A stretch of DNA of 64,000 bases from Xanthomonas sp. DAR 35659 (GTDB taxonomy: Bacteria; Pseudomonadota; Gammaproteobacteria; Xanthomonadales; Xanthomonadaceae): the NCBI RefSeq assembly GCF_041242975.1, contig NZ_CP162488.1, positions 982,001-1,046,000 of the forward strand, read 5' to 3'. The position numbers and the translations under genes are program-made. The number at the start of each line of letters is the position of its first letter. Position 1 is the first letter of the stretch. The notes below the pieces were generated by a model. The model did no database searches, had not been told where the DNA came from, and was given only the letters and a program-made list of their open reading frames with translations. Below, piece by piece: positions 15,358-24,741 of the stretch.

Positions 15358-17988
15358 TTAGAACTTGAAGTGCAGCGTCGCCATGTAGCGGCGGCCGTTC
15401 TTGTAGCGTCCAGCGGGGTGGTCCTTGTCGCCGAGGTACTGGAAGTACTCTTCGTCCAGCAGGTTCTGCGCATCCAGCTGCAGCGACCATTGCGCGTTGA
15501 ACGCATAGCCGATGCTCGCGCCTAGGTCGGCGTAGTCGTCCACGCTGGCCGGCGCGGCGCCGGCGACATAGCCGCCGGCCAGATAGCTGTCGCGCCAGTT
15601 GTAGGTGATGCGGGCGTTCAGCGGTCCCTTCTCGTAGTACGGGCTGAAGGCGATGGCGTTGCGCGACTGGTAGGGCAGGGCGTCGCCGGTGTTGTTCTCG
15701 CCGTTGGCATAGGTGTAGTTGGCGGTGAGCCCGAAGCCGCTGTCGCCGAACGGCTGCTGGTAGGCGATGGTGAAGCCCTTAACCTTGCCGTCGCCGGCGT
15801 TGCGCGGACGCTGGATGCTGTAGTCGCAGTAGCCGTCGGCGGTGCAGCCGTTGCTGCCGAGCATCTGCGCCCAGGTTTGCGGCGAGGTGTCGCGGATCGA
15901 GTTGTACTGGCGTTCGATCGTGGCCGAGGTGTCGATGTAGTTGTCGATCTTCTTGTAGAAGATGGACCAGGCCACCACCGATTGCTCGGCGAAGTAATAC
16001 TCGGCCGACAGGTTGAAGTTCCACGATTCGTACGGCGACAGCTCGGCGTTGCCGCCGCTGCCGGTGAGCGTGGTGTCGTTGAGGAAGGTGTTGTTGACCA
16101 TCTGGTTGTACGGCGCCCAGGCGATGACCTTGGCGGCCGCGAAGCGGAACACCCAGTCGTTGCTGGTGTCGTAGACCAGGTTCAACGACGGCAGCACGAA
16201 GTCCTGCTTCTTGGTGCGGGTCTGCCACTTGCTGTCCAGGTCGTCCAGCGTCGGCGTGCCGCTGTAGACGAAGCCGCTGCCCTCGGTCTTGGAATCCACG
16301 TAGCGCACGCCGAGGTTGCCGCGCAGGCCACCTTCGGAGAAGTTCAGCTGCGCATAGGCGGCGTTGTTGGTCTGCTCCAGCGCCCAACTGTTGTTGAGGA
16401 AGCTGGCGGGGTCGGGATTGGCGTAGTCCACCGGGCTGTTGCGGATCCAGTCCATCACGTTGCCGCGCCCGGCCTGCACGTGCCGGCCGTGGTCGGGGTA
16501 GAAGCCCTGGATGTCGGTCAGGCCGATGGTGCCCACGTCCGCCAGCGTGCCGGGGGTGACGCCGCCATACACGTTGAGCTCGAAGTCCTCCTTGTGCTTG
16601 CCCTGGCGCACGCCGAACAGCAACTGGTTGAACACGCCATCGAAGCGCACATCGAAATCGAGCTGGCCGTAGGTGTCCTTGCTCTCGGTGGAGAAGATGC
16701 CGTTGTTGCCGAACCAGCCGCCGGCCGAACCCCAGTTGGCCGGGTCGCGCGCGCCGGCCGCGTCGTCGAAGCGGATGCCGCGGTCCAGGTCCCAACTGAA
16801 GCCGCCGTTGTAGAACGGCTCGATGAAGTACTGCGCCAGGTGCTTGTTCTCCGACTTGCTCTGCCCGACTTGGCCGCTCACGCCCCACGTGTCGCCGCGG
16901 AAGGCGCCACGCAGGTCCAGACCCTTGGTGGTGACCTCGGACTGGCGCACGTTGTTGTCGTAGATCACCGTGCCGCCGTCGGGATTGGCATTGGCGCTGG
17001 AATGGCCACTGCGGACCACGCCGTTGCGCACGCCGCCGAGCGCGTCCACGGCGTCGATGGTGCCCTGGTTCCAGGTCAGGAAGCTGTACATCGACTGGTT
17101 GTAGTTGTCGAAGTTCTCCTTGATGTACAGGCCGCTGAGGTTGAACTCGAGTGCATCGCTGGGCTTGAGCTGCAGGTTGACCACCGCGCTGTCGCGCTTG
17201 CGGTCCTGCTGGAACCAGGCGGCATTGACCGAGTTCGGCACGTCGGCATCGGCCGGCACGCCGCTGGCGTTGCCGAAGGTGGACGCCTTGGCGTAACCGA
17301 ACACCTCCATGCCCTGGCGATCGACCCGCTCTTCGTAGTGCTGCGCGGATACCGCCACGCCGAAGGTCTCCTGCGGATTCTTCCAGCTGTACAGCAGCGA
17401 GGCGTTGGGCTTGCCCTCGCTGGCCTGCTGGCTGTAGCTGTAGCCCACCGAGCCGGCGAACTCGTTGGCCTTCATGTCCAGCGGCTGGCGGGTGTGCATC
17501 AGCACGGTGCCGCCGAGGCTGCCTTCGGTCAGGCGCGCCTCGGAGGCCTTGACGATCTCGGCGCGGCCGAGGATCTGCGGCGACAGCAGGGTGTAGTCGA
17601 AACCGCGGTTGGGCTGTTCGCCGTACAGCCAGATCGCCTGCGCCACCGGGTGGCCGTCCAGGAACGACAGGTTGAGGCTGGGATCGGTGCCGTCGATGCT
17701 GACGCGCTCGCCCTGGCCGAAGCGGCGGTCGAGGGTGACGCCGGGGATCTGCGAGAACGCCTCGGCGACGTTGGTGCTGGGGAACTTGCCGATGTCCTCG
17801 GCGGTGATCGCCTCGGAGATGGTGACGTTGTTGCGCTTGGTGTCCAGCGACTTCTCGAGGCTGGCGCGGATGCCGACGACCTGGACGGCGTCCAGATCGG
17901 TGGCGGCGGTGCTCGCCTCCTGCGCCTGCGCGGTGCAGGCCAGGGTGGCGAGGATGGTGGCGGACAAGACGGAACGGCGGTATTGCAT
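15358..17988 (-). CDS. TonB-dependent receptor (glycan type)
   Basis: 876-residue outer-membrane receptor. Signal peptide MQYRRSVLSATILATLACTAQAQ, plug domain from about 35 with AVQVVGIRASLEKSLDTKR and the EDIGKFPSTNVAEAFSQIPGV block, then a 22-strand barrel ending in the aromatic F typical of outer-membrane proteins (MATLHFKF). The IGKFP plug is common among xanthomonad receptors for plant or host carbohydrates. The ATG at 17988 has AGGAGA 6 nt upstream and is preferred over starts 12 and 18 codon bases further up. It diverges from a second receptor across a 1-kb leader region. The ligand is probably an oligosaccharide, given the glycosidases nearby. Confidence 0.92.
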   Translation of the reverse strand: MQYRRSVLSATILATLACTAQAQEASTAATDLDAVQVVGIRASLEKSLDTKRNNVTISEAITAEDIGKFPSTNVAEAFSQIPGVTLDRRFGQGERVSIDGTDPSLNLSFLDGHPVAQAIWLYGEQPNRGFDYTLLSPQILGRAEIVKASEARLTEGSLGGTVLMHTRQPLDMKANEFAGSVGYSYSQQASEGKPNASLLYSWKNPQETFGVAVSAQHYEERVDRQGMEVFGYAKASTFGNASGVPADADVPNSVNAAWFQQDRKRDSAVVNLQLKPSDALEFNLSGLYIKENFDNYNQSMYSFLTWNQGTIDAVDALGGVRNGVVRSGHSSANANPDGGTVIYDNNVRQSEVTTKGLDLRGAFRGDTWGVSGQVGQSKSENKHLAQYFIEPFYNGGFSWDLDRGIRFDDAAGARDPANWGSAGGWFGNNGIFSTESKDTYGQLDFDVRFDGVFNQLLFGVRQGKHKEDFELNVYGGVTPGTLADVGTIGLTDIQGFYPDHGRHVQAGRGNVMDWIRNSPVDYANPDPASFLNNSWALEQTNNAAYAQLNFSEGGLRGNLGVRYVDSKTEGSGFVYSGTPTLDDLDSKWQTRTKKQDFVLPSLNLVYDTSNDWVFRFAAAKVIAWAPYNQMVNNTFLNDTTLTGSGGNAELSPYESWNFNLSAEYYFAEQSVVAWSIFYKKIDNYIDTSATIERQYNSIRDTSPQTWAQMLGSNGCTADGYCDYSIQRPRNAGDGKVKGFTIAYQQPFGDSGFGLTANYTYANGENNTGDALPYQSRNAIAFSPYYEKGPLNARITYNWRDSYLAGGYVAGAAPASVDDYADLGASIGYAFNAQWSLQLDAQNLLDEEYFQYLGDKDHPAGRYKNGRRYMATLHFKF

Positions 17989-18752
17989 GATGTCTCTCCT
18001 CATCATTCAATGAATCGACGCGGCGCGCGTGCGTTCGCCTGCGCGCCGGGTGTGTCGGTTGCCTTACTGCCTGCGGTGCTGCTGGTATCGCTGGATGGAA
18101 ATCTTCAAGCGCGATGCTGAGGGGACTTGCCCGCCGCGCCGAGGCGCCCGCCATGGCGCTCTCCGGCCGCACGCGGTCGAAGCGGGCCGGTCGTCGCGAA
18201 ACGCCGCAAGCGCCTGAGCGCGCCGGCCATGCTGGCGGAGCGAACGGCGACGACCGTCGGACAGTGCAATGGCGTGCCGAGTGCGGCACGCGACAAGCGC
18301 GTACGGATCATTGCGATCACATGCCTCCCATGTCCCGCGTTGCGCCGCGATGCGCGGCCTCAGTCCCCATGGGCATGGATTCTTACGAGGTCATGACAAC
18401 GATGTCAAGCTATGTCCGGAAAATTTGTCTGGTGCTGGTTGGAGCTCACGAACGGCAGCCCGATTCCTGATAATCGCCCTCACCCCAATGCAGAAATTCT
18501 ATTTATCAATGGGTTATGCGATGCGCGACGCCTCGGGGAGATGCGTCCAAATGAGAACGGTGCGCAGCTATGTGGCAGCGCACAAAATTGGTCTCATTCG
18601 TAGAATTGGTGCGGCATAGGTATCTTGACAACGATGTGTGAAGACGCCCGCGCAAAAAATATTTTCACAGACTAAGTTTTTGATCGAAAAGCCATTTTTT
18701 TAAATTCCAAGGCGAGTCCAGACGTCAATTGCCAGTTGTGCGCCTCGTGGCG

Positions 18753-18781
18753 TTGACACAATCTTTCTAAGACCATAAGAA
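18753..18781 (+). promoter_or_regulatory. Candidate promoter of the 19041 TonB-receptor gene
   Basis: TTGACA (18753-18758) followed by a 17-bp spacer and TAAGAA (18776-18781). The -35 is perfect but the -10 is weak, as is usual for regulated promoters. The start point would fall just before the palindrome at 18794. Confidence 0.4.
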
Positions 18782-18793
18782 TCGAAGCGCCTG

Positions 18794-18813
18794 GAATTGG
18801 TCTTTGCCAATTC
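18794..18813. promoter_or_regulatory. Perfect inverted repeat, candidate operator (GAATTGG-N6-CCAATTC)
   Basis: 7-bp arms around TCTTTG, placed directly after the candidate promoter, a classic repressor position. Its left half GAATTGGT recurs at 18603 and in the nagQ leader at 28267. This suggests the GntR-type NagQ or another regulator of the cluster as ligand; binding is not shown. Confidence 0.5.
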
Positions 18814-19040
18814 GGGTCGATCCGTCCAGCAGCATGCATCGTCCGCTCCGGGGTAGGGGCGGGAGGCGCCTCCGCAGCACGAGGCGCAGCAACAGACAGA
18901 ACGCTCCATCGACTCCGTGCCCACACGGACGGCACCGCCCTGCGCGTCGCGTGGGGCGCAATGGAGGGGGCTGCCTGCCGATCGCTGCCGCTGGGCCTCA
19001 GACGCCGCCGTGCCGCTCAGCCATCAACCAGGATAGCCCA

Positions 19041-21740
19041 ATGCCACATGTCGTCCGCTCCCGTCCGCACCGCTGTTCCCTGTCCGTCCTCGCCAGCGCC
19101 ATCGCGTTCGGCCTGCTCAGTCCCGGCGCGCAGGCGCAGGAAGCGCCGGCGTCGGACGCGATCTCGCAACTGGATACGGTCACCGTCACCAGTTCCTACC
19201 AGAAGAGCCTGATCACCGCGCTGGACAACAAGCGCGAGGACGCGCGCATGACCGATGGCATCTCCTCGGAGGACATCGGCAAGTTCCCGGCCGAGAACAT
19301 CGCCGAGGCGATCCAGCGCATTCCCGGCGTGCAGATCTCCACCATCAACGGCCGCGGCTCGACCATCAGCATCCGTGGCCTCGGCCCGCAGTATTCGGCC
19401 ACCACGATCAACGGCCAGACCATCAAGAGCGCCGATTTCACCGATGGCTTCCGCTACGACATCATCCAGCCGGAAGTGGCCGCGGCGATCGAGGTGATCA
19501 AGTCGCCATCGGCGGACATGGACGCCGGCGGGCTGTCGGGCACGGTCAACATCCAGACCACCAAGCCGCTGGACTACAAGGAGCGCAAGCTGATCTTCTC
19601 GGCGAAGGAGCAGTACTCCGAATTCGCCGGCGGCGCGCCGACGCCGAAGGGCGTGCTGACCTACATCGACCAGTTCAAGCTAGCCGACGGCGGCGAACTG
19701 GGCGTGTTCGTCAACGCCGGCTACCAGAAGCTCAAGGACCGCGCCGACTACCTGTGGATCGACCGCTGGTACACGCAGGACACCGACGACGGCACCTTGT
19801 ACATCCCGCGCCGCCCGCGCTACCGCTCGATCGAGCGCGAGACGGACCGCAAGATGCTCACCGCCGGCCTGCAGTGGAAGCCCAACGACCGCCTGGAAAT
19901 GAACCTGACCGCGCTGTACACGCAGGACAAGACCGACAACGACATGAATCAGTTGGTCTATTCCTTCGAGCGCAACGCGCTGAACGTGCTGGAGACCGAC
20001 GGCCTGACCGCGACCAAGGTGTCGGCGTCCAACTACTGGCTGGAGAACAACCGCCAACTCGAGCGCCACGATCTCACCTCGCAACTGCTGACCTGGGACG
20101 CCAAGTGGAAGGGCGATGCATGGACCTTCAGCGGCGTGGCCAACTACACCGAAGGCAAGACCGACGAGGACGAGCGCGCGGTGATCCTCGGCCGCCTGCC
20201 GTCGGCGACGCTGTTCGACATGTCCAACCCCGGCGCGATCTCGCTGACCACCGATGCCGACGCCACCGATGCCAGCGCCTGGGACCAGGCCAACCTGGTC
20301 CGCGACGAATACCCCAACGGCGCGATCACCAAGCTCAGCAACAAGGAGTGGTCGCTGCAGTTCGATGCCGAGCGCTACGTCGGCGCCGGCTTCCTGGACT
20401 CGGTGAAGGTCGGCACCAAGTTCCGCCGCGAGACCTTCGACCGCAACGTCTGGCGCCGCGACTTCCTGTACCTGATCAACTCCGGCGCGGTGTCCGGCTA
20501 CGCCATGTTCCCCGAGTTGTCGGCGGCCAGTTCCAGCGTCAAGAACTTCCTCGACGGCAACCTGGCCTCGCAGGACAGCTGGGTGGCGCCGGACGTCTAC
20601 GCCTACGCGCAAGCGCTGGCCGCGTCCGGCATCACCGTGCCGGTGCTGTTCGCGCCGCAGGCCAGCTACCACATCCGCAACGACATCTTCTCCGCCTACG
20701 CGCTGGCCAAGATCGACACGGACATCGGCAGCATGCGCCTGCGCGGCAACGTCGGCGTGCGCTACGAGAACACCAAGCGCACCACCGATACCTATCTGAC
20801 CACCGCCTCGCAGTACAGCGAGGACGCCAACGAGGTGGTCGGCACCGAACGCGCGCCGTACGACTACCACAACTGGCTGCCCAGCCTGAACCTGGTGCTG
20901 GACATGCGCGAGGACCTGCTGCTGCGCTTCGCCGCCGGCAAGGTGCTGGTGCGGCCGATCCTGGACAGCAACACCGCCATCGCCACCACCATTTCCTCGG
21001 GCAGCAACACCGGCGGCACCACCACCTACGACGTGTCGCTGGGCCAGACCGACCTGAAGGCGCTGACCGCCGACCAGGCCGACCTCAGCCTGGAGTGGTA
21101 CTACGGCCAAGGCGGCGGCCTGACCCTGGCCGGCTTCTGGAAGCAGGTCAAGAACGGCACCTTCAACAGCATCGTGTGTCCGGCCACGTTCAACGGCACG
21201 GCGCTGTCCGCCAACAGCGCCGGCGACTGCGTGGACGGCAGCGGCAACATCTACGAGATCACCGCCACCCGCAACGATCCGAGCAAGGTCAAGATCAAGG
21301 GCTACGAGGTGGGCTGGACGCAATCGTTCGACGCCTGGCTGCCGATCCAGGGCTTCGGCCTGACCGCCAACTTCACCCGGGTGATCCCGCAGCGCGACAC
21401 CGACTTCCAGATCCGCAACCTGTCGGAGAAGACCTGGAACGCCACCGGTTACTGGGAGAATGCGATGTTCTCCGCGCGGCTGTCGCTGAATCACCGCAGC
21501 GAGTACGAGCAGGACAGCAGCGACAGTTTCTTCGCCCGCGAAGGCCACACCATGAAGGCACGCACCCAGCTCGACGCGGTGCTCGGCTATCAGGCCACCG
21601 ACAAGCTCAGCTTTCAGCTCGGCGGACTCAACCTGACCGACAAGAAGGAAGAAGCGTACAAGGACATCAGCAGCCGCTGGCAGATGACCGGCGTCACCGG
21701 CCGCAGCTTCTACGTGTCGATGCAATGGGACATCCTGTGA
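19041..21740 (+). CDS. TonB-dependent receptor (glycan type)
   Basis: 899-residue outer-membrane receptor. The signal peptide spans MPHVVRSRPHRCSLSVLA to the GAQAQE cleavage region. The plug has SSEDIGKFPAENIAEAIQRIPGVQ and IRGLGPQYSATTINGQ, and the barrel ends in an aromatic-rich strand (SFYVSMQWDIL). The gene reads away from the first receptor and toward GH2, GH89 and the nag genes, with 111 bp to the GH2 start, so they may be co-transcribed. It is the likely outer-membrane gate for the glycan processed downstream. I took the ATG at 19041 because it begins the signal peptide; longer readings are Arg-rich and unlikely. Confidence 0.92.
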   Translation: MPHVVRSRPHRCSLSVLASAIAFGLLSPGAQAQEAPASDAISQLDTVTVTSSYQKSLITALDNKREDARMTDGISSEDIGKFPAENIAEAIQRIPGVQISTINGRGSTISIRGLGPQYSATTINGQTIKSADFTDGFRYDIIQPEVAAAIEVIKSPSADMDAGGLSGTVNIQTTKPLDYKERKLIFSAKEQYSEFAGGAPTPKGVLTYIDQFKLADGGELGVFVNAGYQKLKDRADYLWIDRWYTQDTDDGTLYIPRRPRYRSIERETDRKMLTAGLQWKPNDRLEMNLTALYTQDKTDNDMNQLVYSFERNALNVLETDGLTATKVSASNYWLENNRQLERHDLTSQLLTWDAKWKGDAWTFSGVANYTEGKTDEDERAVILGRLPSATLFDMSNPGAISLTTDADATDASAWDQANLVRDEYPNGAITKLSNKEWSLQFDAERYVGAGFLDSVKVGTKFRRETFDRNVWRRDFLYLINSGAVSGYAMFPELSAASSSVKNFLDGNLASQDSWVAPDVYAYAQALAASGITVPVLFAPQASYHIRNDIFSAYALAKIDTDIGSMRLRGNVGVRYENTKRTTDTYLTTASQYSEDANEVVGTERAPYDYHNWLPSLNLVLDMREDLLLRFAAGKVLVRPILDSNTAIATTISSGSNTGGTTTYDVSLGQTDLKALTADQADLSLEWYYGQGGGLTLAGFWKQVKNGTFNSIVCPATFNGTALSANSAGDCVDGSGNIYEITATRNDPSKVKIKGYEVGWTQSFDAWLPIQGFGLTANFTRVIPQRDTDFQIRNLSEKTWNATGYWENAMFSARLSLNHRSEYEQDSSDSFFAREGHTMKARTQLDAVLGYQATDKLSFQLGGLNLTDKKEEAYKDISSRWQMTGVTGRSFYVSMQWDIL

Positions 21741-21851
21741 GCCCGGTGCGATCGCGTGCGGGGTAGCCCGCGGCCAGCCCGGCGCCGCGCTGGCGCCGGG
21801 CATGGCAACCTGCATCGTCCCGATCGCGTCCATAGGTTCTAGGGCAAACGC

Positions 21852-24737
21852 ATGCAACGACGAGACTTCCTCGCAGGCAGTGCGGGCGCCGGCCTGCTGC
21901 TGGCGGCGCCGCGCTGGAGCTGGGCCGGTGCGACGGCGGATGCCGGCGTGGCCGGGTCCCCCGTTGGCGCTGCCGCGGCGGCAGTGCCCGGCTTGGCGCT
22001 GCCGATCGATCCCGGCCTGTTCTGCCTGGACGAGGGCTGGCGCTTCCACGAAGGCGACATCCCGTTTCCACCGATCAGCGGCCAGGATGCCAGCTACGAC
22101 AACGCCAAGGCCGGCAAGGCCTGGGGCGCGGCCGCGGGCGACTTCGACGACAGCCAATGGCGGCAACTGCGGCTGCCGCACGATTTCGCCATCGAGCAGC
22201 CGATCGAGGCCAGCGCCAATGTGGCGCAGGGCTATCGCCGCCGCGGCATCGCCTGGTACCGGCGCAGCCTGCGGCTGGACGCGGCCTTGCGCGGCAAGGC
22301 GCTGGAACTGCGCTTCGATGGCGTTTCCAGCCGCGCCACGGTGTGGGTCAATGGCTTGCTGATGGCGCGCAGTTGGAGCGGCTACGACGGGTTCGCGATC
22401 GACCTGAGCGCGATCGCGCGCTACGGCCAGGATCTCAACAGCATCGCGGTGCGCGTCGATGCCGACGCGATGGACGGCTGGTGGTACGAAGGCGCCGGCA
22501 TCTACCGGCACACCTGGCTGGCGGTGCGCGATGCCTTGCACATCGTCGGCGACGGCGTACAGGCGGTGCCGCGGATCGGTAGCGGCGATCTGTGGACGCT
22601 GCCGGTCGCGGTGACCGTCGCCAATGTCGGCGAACAGGCCGATGCGGCCATGCTGGACGTGGCGCTGTACGACGCGCACGGCACCGTGGTCGCGCAAGGC
22701 AGCAGCGCGGTGCAGGTCGGCGCGCTGGCGCAGGCGGTGGCGCGGGTCGAACTGCAGGTGCGGCAGCCGCGGCGCTGGGATGTGGCCGCGCCGCATCTGT
22801 ATCGGGTCGCGGCAGTGCTGCGCAGCGAGGGTCGTGAGCGCGACCGCCGCGACTGCGCGATTGGCTTCCGCACGCTGCGCTTCGACGCGCAGCAGGGCTT
22901 CTTCCTCAACGAGCGGCCGCTCAAGATCAAGGGCGCCTGCCTGCACCAGGACCATGCCGGGGTCGGCGTGGCGGTGCCGGACAGCCTGCTGGAATTCCGC
23001 ATCCGCCGGCTCAAGGCGCTGGGCTGCAATGCGATCCGCCTGCACCACGCGGTGGCCAGCGAATTGCTCGACGTCTGCGACCGCCTGGGCATGCTGGTGA
23101 TGGCCGAGAACCGGGTGTTCAATCCTTCGCCCGACTACGCCGCGCAACTGCGCTGGTTGGTGCGCCGCGACCGCAATCGCGCCTGCGTGTTCCTGTGGTC
23201 GGTGTTCAACGAGGAGCCGATGCAGGGCACTGTCGCGGGCTATGAAATGGTGCGCCGCGCGGTGGCGCTGGTGCGCGAGTTGGACGACAGCCGCCCGGTG
23301 ACCGCGGCGATGAACGACGGCATGCTGACCCAGCGCAATGCCGCCGATGCGGTGGACGTGGTCGGCTTCAACTACCGCCAGTTCAACTACGAACGGGTGC
23401 GCGCGGCGATGCCGCACAAACCGCTGCTGTCCAGCGAGGACACCAGCGCGTTCCAGACCCGCGGCGCCTGGTTCACCGACATGGACGCGCACGTCATCGC
23501 CGAGGACGACTCGGTCGCCGCGCCATGGGGCAACACCCATCGCACCTCATGGAAGCTGATCGACGAGCGCCCGTATCTCGCGGGCAGTTTCGTCTGGACC
23601 GGCTTCGACTACCGCGGCGAGCCGACGCCGTTCGAATGGCCGTCGGTGTCCTCGTTCTTCGGCATCATGGATATGTGCGGCTTTGCGAAGGGCGCCTACT
23701 GGTTGCGCCAGGCGCAGTGGATCGACGAGGCGCCGGTGCTGCAACTGCTGCCGCACTGGAACTGGCCGGGCCGCGAGGGCAAGCCGATCAAGGTGATGGC
23801 GTTCTGCAATGCGCAGCAGGTGGAGCTGTGGCTCAACGGCCGGTCGCAGGGGCGGCAGGCGGTGGACCGGATCGAGATGAATACCTGGCAGGTGGCGTAC
23901 GCGCCGGGCGTTTTGGAGGCGGTGGCGTACCGCGATGGCCGCGCCGTGGCGCGGCAGCGGGTGCAGACGGTCGGTGCGCCGGTCGCGCTGCGGTTGACCC
24001 CGGACCGTGCGCGGATGCGCGGCGGCGGCCGCGATGCGCAGCCGATCACCCTGGAGGCGGTGGATGCGCAGGGCCGCCACGTGCCGTTCGCCGATGCGCA
24101 GATCGCGCTGCAGGTCGAGGGCGGGCGCCTGCTCGGCGTCGGCAACGGCGATCCGAACCGGCACGCGGCCGACAACGTGCCGCAGGTGCAACTGTTCAAC
24201 GGCCTGGCGCAGGCCATCGTCGAAGCCGGGCACGGCCGCCGCGCGCTGCATATCGAAGCGCGCGCGCCGGGCTTGCGCGCCGCGCAGGCGACGATCGGCT
24301 TGGACGCGGCGGTCCCGCCGCCGTCGCTGCCGCCGGCCGCGGCGGCAATGGTGGTGCCCGGCTGGCGGCGCACGCTGCCGTTCGCCGCGCCGCCGGATCC
24401 GGCATTGCCGCGCGCGCCCAACGACAACAACAGCTGGAGCTTCTGCCAGCCGGGCAACCTGGAGACGCGCGCCGAGCGCGATGGCTATGTGCTGTACCGC
24501 ACCGCGTTCACCCCATGGGCCGGCATCCAGCAGCGCGGCGGCGTGCTGCGGCTGGGGCGCACCACCGGTGCGGCGCAGGTGTATCTGGATCGGCAACCGG
24601 TCGCGCGCGTGGCCGCGGGACAACAGGCGCAATTGCGCTTGCCGCCCGCGGCCGGCGAGCGGGTACTGGCGGTGGTGATGCAGGTGACGGCCGGAATGCC
24701 TTTCGGCTTCGACGATGTCGTGACTGTGGAGTATTGA
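21852..24737 (+). CDS. Glycoside hydrolase family 2 (beta-galactosidase-like), Tat-exported
   Basis: 961-residue enzyme. The N terminus MQRRDFLAGSAGAGLLLAAP has the twin-arginine motif, so it is folded before export. The order is a sugar-binding jelly roll (about 55-230), an immunoglobulin-like sandwich (to about 330), then the TIM barrel with acid/base Glu454 in VFNEEP and nucleophile Glu529 in LLSSEDTSAF. Ig-like domains and an extra C-terminal module (about 840-961) follow. GH2 covers beta-galactosidases, beta-mannosidases and beta-glucuronidases; the overall layout favours beta-galactosidase. Upstream of GH89 and nag genes it probably trims a GlcNAc-containing glycan in the periplasm. The next start is 4 nt after its stop. 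Confidence 0.88.
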   Translation: MQRRDFLAGSAGAGLLLAAPRWSWAGATADAGVAGSPVGAAAAAVPGLALPIDPGLFCLDEGWRFHEGDIPFPPISGQDASYDNAKAGKAWGAAAGDFDDSQWRQLRLPHDFAIEQPIEASANVAQGYRRRGIAWYRRSLRLDAALRGKALELRFDGVSSRATVWVNGLLMARSWSGYDGFAIDLSAIARYGQDLNSIAVRVDADAMDGWWYEGAGIYRHTWLAVRDALHIVGDGVQAVPRIGSGDLWTLPVAVTVANVGEQADAAMLDVALYDAHGTVVAQGSSAVQVGALAQAVARVELQVRQPRRWDVAAPHLYRVAAVLRSEGRERDRRDCAIGFRTLRFDAQQGFFLNERPLKIKGACLHQDHAGVGVAVPDSLLEFRIRRLKALGCNAIRLHHAVASELLDVCDRLGMLVMAENRVFNPSPDYAAQLRWLVRRDRNRACVFLWSVFNEEPMQGTVAGYEMVRRAVALVRELDDSRPVTAAMNDGMLTQRNAADAVDVVGFNYRQFNYERVRAAMPHKPLLSSEDTSAFQTRGAWFTDMDAHVIAEDDSVAAPWGNTHRTSWKLIDERPYLAGSFVWTGFDYRGEPTPFEWPSVSSFFGIMDMCGFAKGAYWLRQAQWIDEAPVLQLLPHWNWPGREGKPIKVMAFCNAQQVELWLNGRSQGRQAVDRIEMNTWQVAYAPGVLEAVAYRDGRAVARQRVQTVGAPVALRLTPDRARMRGGGRDAQPITLEAVDAQGRHVPFADAQIALQVEGGRLLGVGNGDPNRHAADNVPQVQLFNGLAQAIVEAGHGRRALHIEARAPGLRAAQATIGLDAAVPPPSLPPAAAAMVVPGWRRTLPFAAPPDPALPRAPNDNNSWSFCQPGNLETRAERDGYVLYRTAFTPWAGIQQRGGVLRLGRTTGAAQVYLDRQPVARVAAGQQAQLRLPPAAGERVLAVVMQVTAGMPFGFDDVVTVEY

Positions 24738-24741
24738 CCGA

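Larger units (their letters stand above)
17989..19040. other. Long AT-rich leader between two divergent TonB-receptor genes
   Basis: 1.05 kb without a convincing gene. The part from about 18400 to 18800 is far more AT-rich than the rest of the window. It carries AATTGGT motifs at 18586, 18604 and 18795, a TTGACA-type promoter at 18753, and a perfect inverted repeat at 18794-18813. TTGACAACGATGTG at 18623 partly repeats the ATGACAACGATGTC at 18390. Confidence 0.6.

Noticed and set aside
18804..19040. N-terminal extension of the 19041 TonB receptor
   Set aside because: It would bury the signal peptide; the ATG at 19041 begins it, and the region contains operator-like sequence.
19680..23540. 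A 1286-codon open frame on the minus strand, and similar long antisense frames opposite most genes
   Set aside because: These arise from strong third-position GC bias opposite real genes; their translations are rich in Arg, His, Gln and Ala with no family motifs.
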